A stretch of 64,000 nucleotides of DNA, from positions 12,230,768 to 12,294,767 of the forward strand of contig NC_037260.1 of the NCBI RefSeq assembly GCF_000002425.4. The letters are read 5' to 3'. The notes beneath the pieces were generated by a model. The model did no database searches. It saw nothing but the letters and a program-made list of their open reading frames with translations, and was not told where the DNA came from. Made by a program: the position numbers and the translations under genes. This document shows, piece after piece, positions 58,850 through 64,000 of the stretch. This stretch comes from Physcomitrium patens (taxonomy: Eukaryota; Streptophyta; Bryopsida; Funariales; Funariaceae). Position 1 is the first letter of the stretch. Each line of letters starts with the position of its first letter.

Positions 58850-58854
58850 GTTTC

Positions 58855-59448
58855 AAGCAACCAACAAATGAAAAGAATGGGTATAATTAACGAGTACGTT
58901 TCGAAGATTCTAGTGACAAGAAAATGGAAACTTTGAGCCATTCTACTCGAAAGCATTGGGCAAGGGCAATTATTGAGGTATTGGTGAAAGTAGGAGATAT
59001 AGATGAATCAATTGTTGCTTTAGTCAACCATGGTTTTGAAATAAATCTTATGTCTAAAGATCTTTATAAGAAGCAAAAATATCTAATTGATATGGAACAT
59101 GGATGGGCAATACGAGCAGCTAATAACATACGGGGCGAATTATATGGAGCTTGTCTAGATGTCAAAATTCGGATTGGGGATGTTGCGACGGAGCAACATT
59201 TCTTTGTTCAAGATACAACGTCTTATCCATTGATTTTAGGACAACCTTATATCACGGCAACACGGATGGAAACAAAAGTACTTGACGATGGTTCTGCTTA
59301 TGCAAGGATACGTAGCGAGGATGGGAGGAAAGCTGTACAATTTCTAATAGTACCTCCTAACCATGAACGGAATCGAGATAGGTTGAGGGAGAAACCATTG
59401 CCAAAGATTGTTGAAGGATTTAAGGATTTTGGAAAGGTACCACAGTAA
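58855..59448 (+). pseudogene. Aspartic protease of element I
   Basis: Open frame 58924-59448. VALVNHGFEINLMSKDLY (residues 31-48) is the catalytic loop region and PLILGQPYITATR (102-114) is the conserved C-terminal motif. The fold order fits a retroviral-type protease that acts on the Gag-Pol polyprotein. Preceded by J and followed by the pol linker. Confidence 0.78.
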
Positions 59449-60215
59449 AGCGAGATTATGGAGGTACAAAAGAGGAGGTACTCTCGTGAGATGAAGGTGC
59501 CTTTGATGCGAGTTTTATTGGTATATTGGAGAATGGAAATATTATGTATAAAAAAGTTGATGATTTTAAAAGAAAAGAAAGAAAAAGATTATATAATATT
59601 GAAGGACAATTACGGAAGATAGGTGCATTGCAAGATGATGAGAGGATTTTGGGTGTTTATGAAGAAAATGGACTGGAAGATTCATTGGAATTGATTACAT
59701 CTATTGGGTTAGGGGATAATGATAAGATTGTTGAGATTCATTCAAGAGAGGTTCATACCGTACTTGAATCTTTTCAAGCACCAGAAGTCACTGTAGAGAT
59801 GAGATATAAAACGGTAGATAAGAAGGTAAAGCCTGTTGCCGGACCATTACCAGAAGATTCTAAAGGAGAAAAGGGAGAAGCATCAAAAGAAGCAAGTTTA
59901 AGAGATCCAATGAGTATTGGACATCAGTTTACTGAAGAGACTTTTGAAGAATTGAAGATTGGTTCAGATGGTTCTTTATTGCCGGAGGAAATTACTTGCT
60001 TCAAAAAGATGTTGGCTAAACAAGGTAGATCGTTTGCCTTCGAATCTCATGAAATTGGATGTGTGGATCCAAATATTATAACACCTATGGTTATCTTCAC
60101 TGTACCGCATGTAACTTGGAATCTAAGACCGATTCCAGTACCGAGGGCACATTTACCTAAATTGGTTGAACTATTAAAAGAAAAGATAAAGATGAAAATA
60201 TTAGAACCCTAATTT
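59449..60215 (+). pseudogene. Pol linker and N-terminal reverse transcriptase part of I
   Basis: Open frame 59526-60212. It has an acidic, lysine-rich linker and then FEELKIGSDGSLLPEEITCFKKML (near 59950), FAFESHEIGCVDPN and VPHVTWNLRPIPVPRAHLPK (near 60105), typical of the segment before the fingers domain in this lineage. Confidence 0.75.
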
Positions 60216-61190
60216 GCACGGTATTCTAGTCGATGGTTTACGGTACCTAGGAAAAATAGGTCACTACGGTTTATTCAAGATATGCAACCGGTGAATGCAG
60301 TAACTGTCAGGAATGCAGGAATTGGACCTATTGGGATGAATTTGCTAAGGCATTTGCTGGAAGGGCGATTTATTCAATGGGTGATTTGTATTCAGGTTAT
60401 GATCAATTTCAACTTGCCGAAGGAAGTAGAGATATGACAACAATGAGGACACCACTTGGATTGGTTAGAATGTGCACTCTTCCTCAAGGCACGACCAACA
60501 CAGTCGCACATATGATGAATGGGATGAATAAGGTATTGAGAGATTTTATTCCAGAAAAGACTGCCTTTTCGAGATGATGTTCCTATAAAAGGGTGCAGAG
60601 AAGGAGACAAGGATGAAACTTTAGATACGAGGGGGTGTCGCAAATATGTTGTTGATTATATACAAGATTGTGAAAAGATTTTAACTCGGCTTGGAGAAGT
60701 TCATCTTACATTATCGGGTATGAAGTCCGTATTTGGAGTACGAGAGGTTGTGATTGTTGGACATTTATGTGGATCTTACGGAAGAAAACCAGATCCGACT
60801 AAAGTTGATGCAATTGGAAGGATGAAAGAGGATTGTGATTCTTTAACAGAGGTTCGCAGGTTTTTAGGTGTATGAGTATTTTATCGAATCTGGATCCCTC
60901 ATTTTGCTCACATAGCAGATCCATTATATGAACTGTTACGCAAGGGTTACCGATTTGAATGGGAAGAAAGGCATATTCAGGCAATGCAAAGATTGAAGAA
61001 ATTATTGATGTCACCTCCAATATTGAGGAAGGTTGATTATAAGTGCAATAGACCAGTGATTCTTACTGTAGACGCTAGTCCAATCGGCGTTGGATGGACT
61101 GTGGATCAAGTTGATTCAAATGGGAGTAGATTTGCAGTTCGATTTGGGGCTAAAGTTTTAAGTATTCGTCAGCGTGCATATTTGTAAGTC
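60216..61190 (+). pseudogene. Reverse transcriptase and RNase H start of element I
   Basis: SRWFTVPRKNRSLRFIQDMQPVNAVT-type sequence near 60222-60300, then MGDLYSGYDQFQLAEGSRD (60377 on) and PLGLVRMCTLPQGTTN. KYVVDYIQDCEKILTRLGE lies near 60640 and LTEVRRFLGV near 60845. RNase H starts near 61045 (VILTVDASPIGVGWTVDQ). The IQD.QPVN and LPQGTTN motifs set it apart from the chromovirus and Tat-like copies. Broken in a few places. Confidence 0.82.
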
Positions 61191-62920
61191 AAAAGAGAAC
61201 TTTGGGGAGTCGTTTCGGCTATGAAAGCTGAAAAGGACTATTTGATTGGGACAGTAGTAGTAATTGAAATAGATTGCTTGCCATTGCTTGGAATGATTAC
61301 TAACTGTTCAACGTCAGATATTGCAATGTTGAGATGGATTGCTTATATTAAGTCACTAAATCCAGAATTTAAGCATATCACTGGGAAGGACAATTTAGTA
61401 GCAGACATGCTATCTCGAGCGAGATACGAGAGGGAGGACGAAATGGTTGAAGACATTGATGATGTCGAATTGAAATTCTATTCAATATCAAATCTCAACA
61501 GAGAAGACAAGCTATTTCTTGAAGAATCTTATGAAGGAGAATTATTGGATGTTGGTCATTATTTGAATACCTTGATTAAGCAGGGGAATTGGCCTACAAA
61601 AAAATTCAAAAAAATAAGAAAAAAAGCATATAGATTTTTACTTCGAGATGGATTCTTATGGAAGAGACCGAAGAAAGGAATTGGGGTGCCACAACGAGTG
61701 ATAGGTAAAAAGGAAGAAAAACTAAAATTATTAAAGGAGTTTCATGATAATTTATGGGCAGGGCATAGAAGAATCCAGGCTACTTTTGCTAAACTCAAGG
61801 AACGATATTGGTGGAAAAATATGTATCGAGATGTGCTCTCATTTGTAGAGTCATGTGAAATCTGTCAATCGTATTCTAATATCCGACACCGAGATGGTCT
61901 TCATCCTACATATCCTCTAGCTATTCATTTTAAATGGGTTGTTGATTTGGTTATTATGCCGGTTGGGTTATGGCAGATGAGATATTTGGTTTTAGCTCGT
62001 GAAGATTTATCAAATCAAGTAGAAGGAAGAGCATTGAGGACAAAATCTACAGAGGGGATTTGTAGGTTTTTGCTTGAAGATGTCATTTGCCGTTACGGGT
62101 GCGTAGGAAAAATCACTGCAAATCATGGAGAATTAAATGCACAAGAAGCTCGTAAGTTCTTTGAAAGATGTGGAGTTAAACTATCACTGACTACTGTTTA
62201 TAATCCAGAAGGGAATGCAAAAAGCGAACGTGATCACCCACCGATTGTGAAAGCATTGGTTAAAGCTTGTAATGGGAAAGTTAAAGAGTGGCCACGGCTT
62301 TTGTCATTTGCATTATGGGCTGATCGAACAACACATAGTTTGGTGACAGGATATATGCCAGTAGAACTTATGACAAGTCAAAAACCAATTATGCCTATTG
62401 AAGAAAAGGTACTTACTTGGAGTATGCTACCATGGGAAGATGGATTGACAAGAAAAGAACTTCTGGCTATTAGGATTCGACAATTGGAGCAAAGAACGGA
62501 AGATGTGCAAATAGCATTGGGAAGGTTAAAAAGAGCAAGGTTACAAAACAAGGCACGATTCGATAAGCAACATCGATTGAGACCAAAAACAATCGAGGAA
62601 GGTGACTGGGTACTTGTTTATGACAATAGTCTGGATAATCAACATAGTACTTTGCGAAAATTTTCAAAACGTTGGTTTGGACCATATGTGGTAACAACAG
62701 TTCATGATAATGCGATTTACTCGTTACGGGAGTTAGATGGTACAAAATTGAAAATACCAATTGCAGGGAAGCGAGTAAAAATATTTAAACGAAGACACGC
62801 GGAGATGAATATGGAAGACCTTAATGAAGGTATAGAGATTCCGTAGCAAGAAGATGAAAGTGATTTGGATAATGAAGGTGACAAAGATGAACAAGACAAA
62901 GACGTAGAGGGTATATTCTG
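61191..62920 (+). pseudogene. RNase H end and integrase of element I
   Basis: Long open frame 61221-62846 (541 codons). RNase H end at residues 1-68 (DCLPLLGMI, LRWIAYIKSLNPEF, ADMLSRAR). Integrase zinc finger H175, H182, C212, C215 (HDNLWAGHRR...CEIC). The catalytic core starts with VDLVIMP (242) and runs to about 385. The GPY/F module is at about 460-520 (SKRWFGPYVV at 483-491). No chromodomain. An acidic tail (DNEGDKDEQDKD) closes the region near 62920, about 25 bp before the right arm. Confidence 0.88.
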
Positions 62921-62944
62921 AATCAAACAGCAATTGGATAAATT

Positions 62945-64000
62945 GGTGCATACCGGTGTCGTATTACGTGCTTTCCTGCTCGAGAATACGCCGAGCATCT
63001 GGCTGTAGAAGGTAGTATGGAGATTCGTCAATAGTCAAGCAGTCTATCAGTTTTGACTGCTGGAATATAAACGACTACAACAATGTACCGTAAATCTATA
63101 CGGATGCTCTTCGACTGCTTGTCGAAGTCTTTTTTGCCCCAGCCGGTATAACACAAACTGTTAATCTTCAATACCCTTTTGTACTTACGATCTTGTATCC
63201 ACTGACTGTCTTGTTAGAGTAACCCAATAAATTTCATTCACTCCGCATACTCAATTCTATAGACGCCCTTTTAATCCTTCAATCACAGACGTAACTCGAT
63301 TTCACAAAACAGTCAAGAGTATTCAAATCCACTTCATTAAAAATCTCGATTCACCATTACAATACTGACTTCAGCAGCGATTGCCTCAGCCTTCCCAAAA
63401 CTCTACGAAGAAGAAAAATCCAAATTCTTTGTCTTTCCTTTCCCGACCCGAAGCATGAAGCTCCTCTCTCTAATCCCTTTGATCTTCAAAAACCTCCAAT
63501 GAAAACCAAACTAGTAACCTTGCAAAAGCTTGAAAACTAGCTCCTCCCCCCGATTCCTAGAGAAAAAAAAAACCCCCCTCTTCAAAACTATATCCCCCCT
63601 AACCTTATCCTCTGAATTTCTTCAATCTTCCGTCTTAGATCCGGAATTGGCTCCCACCGTCAAGCTTGGATCTAAAATTGGCTCTCGCTATCAGAGCTTT
63701 CTCCTCCGTTTTTACCTTTAAGAAATCCATTTACCGAAAACAACATTCCCTGAAATGGCATAGAGAACAGGACAGCCTGAAACAGAATCGAACCTCGTAA
63801 TCGGGACAACATTGAGTCGCCCGACCAATTCAGGTCTCATATTGGATAAGAGTCCAGTAGTAACCTGGATGTTCCCGTAATTGGGTCAAATTTGTCCTCG
63901 CGTCAGATTGGCTAAGACCCGTAGTAAGACCTGGATTTCCTGTAATTAGACTGCATTGGGTTGACCGGCCAATTCAGGTCTCATATTGGATAAGAGGACT
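62945..64000 (-). repeat. Right inverted arm of element I
   Basis: Reverse complement of 50972-51988. Conserved blocks in order: GTATTACGTGCTTTCC (62960), TAGAAGGTAGTATGGAGATT (63008), TCTATACGGATGC (63095), CTTCGAC/GTCGAAG palindrome (63109-63127), CCACTGACTGTCTTGTTAGA (63198), and the duplicated segment near 63780-64000. It still matches the left arm at the window end, so the outer end lies outside. Confidence 0.85.

Larger units (their letters stand above)
50881..64000 (+). mobile_element. Element I, Ty3-type gag-pol between inverted arms
   Basis: Plus-strand gag-pol element of a Ty3 lineage distinct from the others here, running to or past the window end. The left arm (50972-51988) and right arm (62945-64000) are reverse complements of each other, not direct repeats. 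Between them: gag (52047 on, split by insert K), a gag C-terminal part (split from pol by chromovirus J), protease, reverse transcriptase, RNase H and integrase with GPY module, ending about 25 bp before the right arm. About six to ten breaks in coding. Either an unusual terminal structure or the product of rearrangement. Confidence 0.75.

Noticed and set aside
61221-62846. A host gene encoding a domesticated integrase
   Set aside because: The long open frame is in its normal place in element I, next to reverse transcriptase and arm sequence, with no sign of separate gene structure.
50881-64000. Calling element I a DIRS-type element because of its inverted ends
   Set aside because: Its pol has a zinc-finger, DDE-type and GPY integrase, and no tyrosine recombinase was seen.

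Overview
The window is a nested graveyard of LTR retrotransposons in a plant nuclear genome; I found no ordinary host gene in 64 kb. The evidence for a plant is Ty3 elements of the Tat/Athila-like kind with tRNA-Asp primer sites, a tRNA-derived SINE, and a chromodomain Ty3 element whose reverse transcriptase is of the Tf1/sushi (fungal-like, Tcn1-like) sort. From general knowledge, that last type is known from mosses and lycophytes, so a non-seed land plant is my best guess, with low confidence. The left third is extremely AT-rich. Where decayed and fresher copies can be compared there, most differences are C-to-T or G-to-A, as expected of long-methylated DNA.

Layout. 1-7.6 kb: very old AT-rich debris, including an LTR end with an initiator-Met primer site (about 950), an E/G-family LTR relic (4556-5805) and a long inverted repeat (3.84-4.31 / 5.87-6.45 kb). 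7.6-20.7 kb: chromovirus A, the oldest copy, minus strand. Its gag is split by an opposite-strand solo LTR (B), which is itself split by a much younger chromovirus (C, 11922-18393, target duplication CTTTG). A further LTR relic, D, lies at 19.5-20.07 kb. 21.0-29.8 kb: element E (plus strand, Tat-like), holding a solo LTR of the H family (24837-25599, duplication CCCAC) and a SINE near 28.0 kb. 29.8-43.1 kb: element G (minus strand, same LTR family as E), split by element F (35640-41455). 43.1 kb onward: element H sits in the 5' LTR of G and is nearly complete in coding content; its 3' LTR is not in the window. 50.9-64.0 kb: element I, a different Ty3 lineage. It is bounded by roughly 1-kb arms that are INVERTED rather than direct repeats, and it contains a 1333-bp unknown insert (K, duplication GCGTT) and chromovirus J (55163-58849, duplication GTTTC), same family as A and C.

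Most notable points: (1) element I, a gag-pol retroelement with a DDE integrase but inverted terminal arms that also carry a segment related to the gag-protease linker of the F family; (2) the A/C/J chromovirus appears to prime reverse transcription from its own transcript end, as Tf1/sushi elements do: 12 bases beside the 5' LTR are complementary to the predicted first 12 bases of the RNA, which begin 30 bp after a TATA box inside a perfect 13-bp hairpin; (3) a datable stack of insertions with matching target-site duplications. All retroelements are treated as fossils: every copy is broken, J least and A most.
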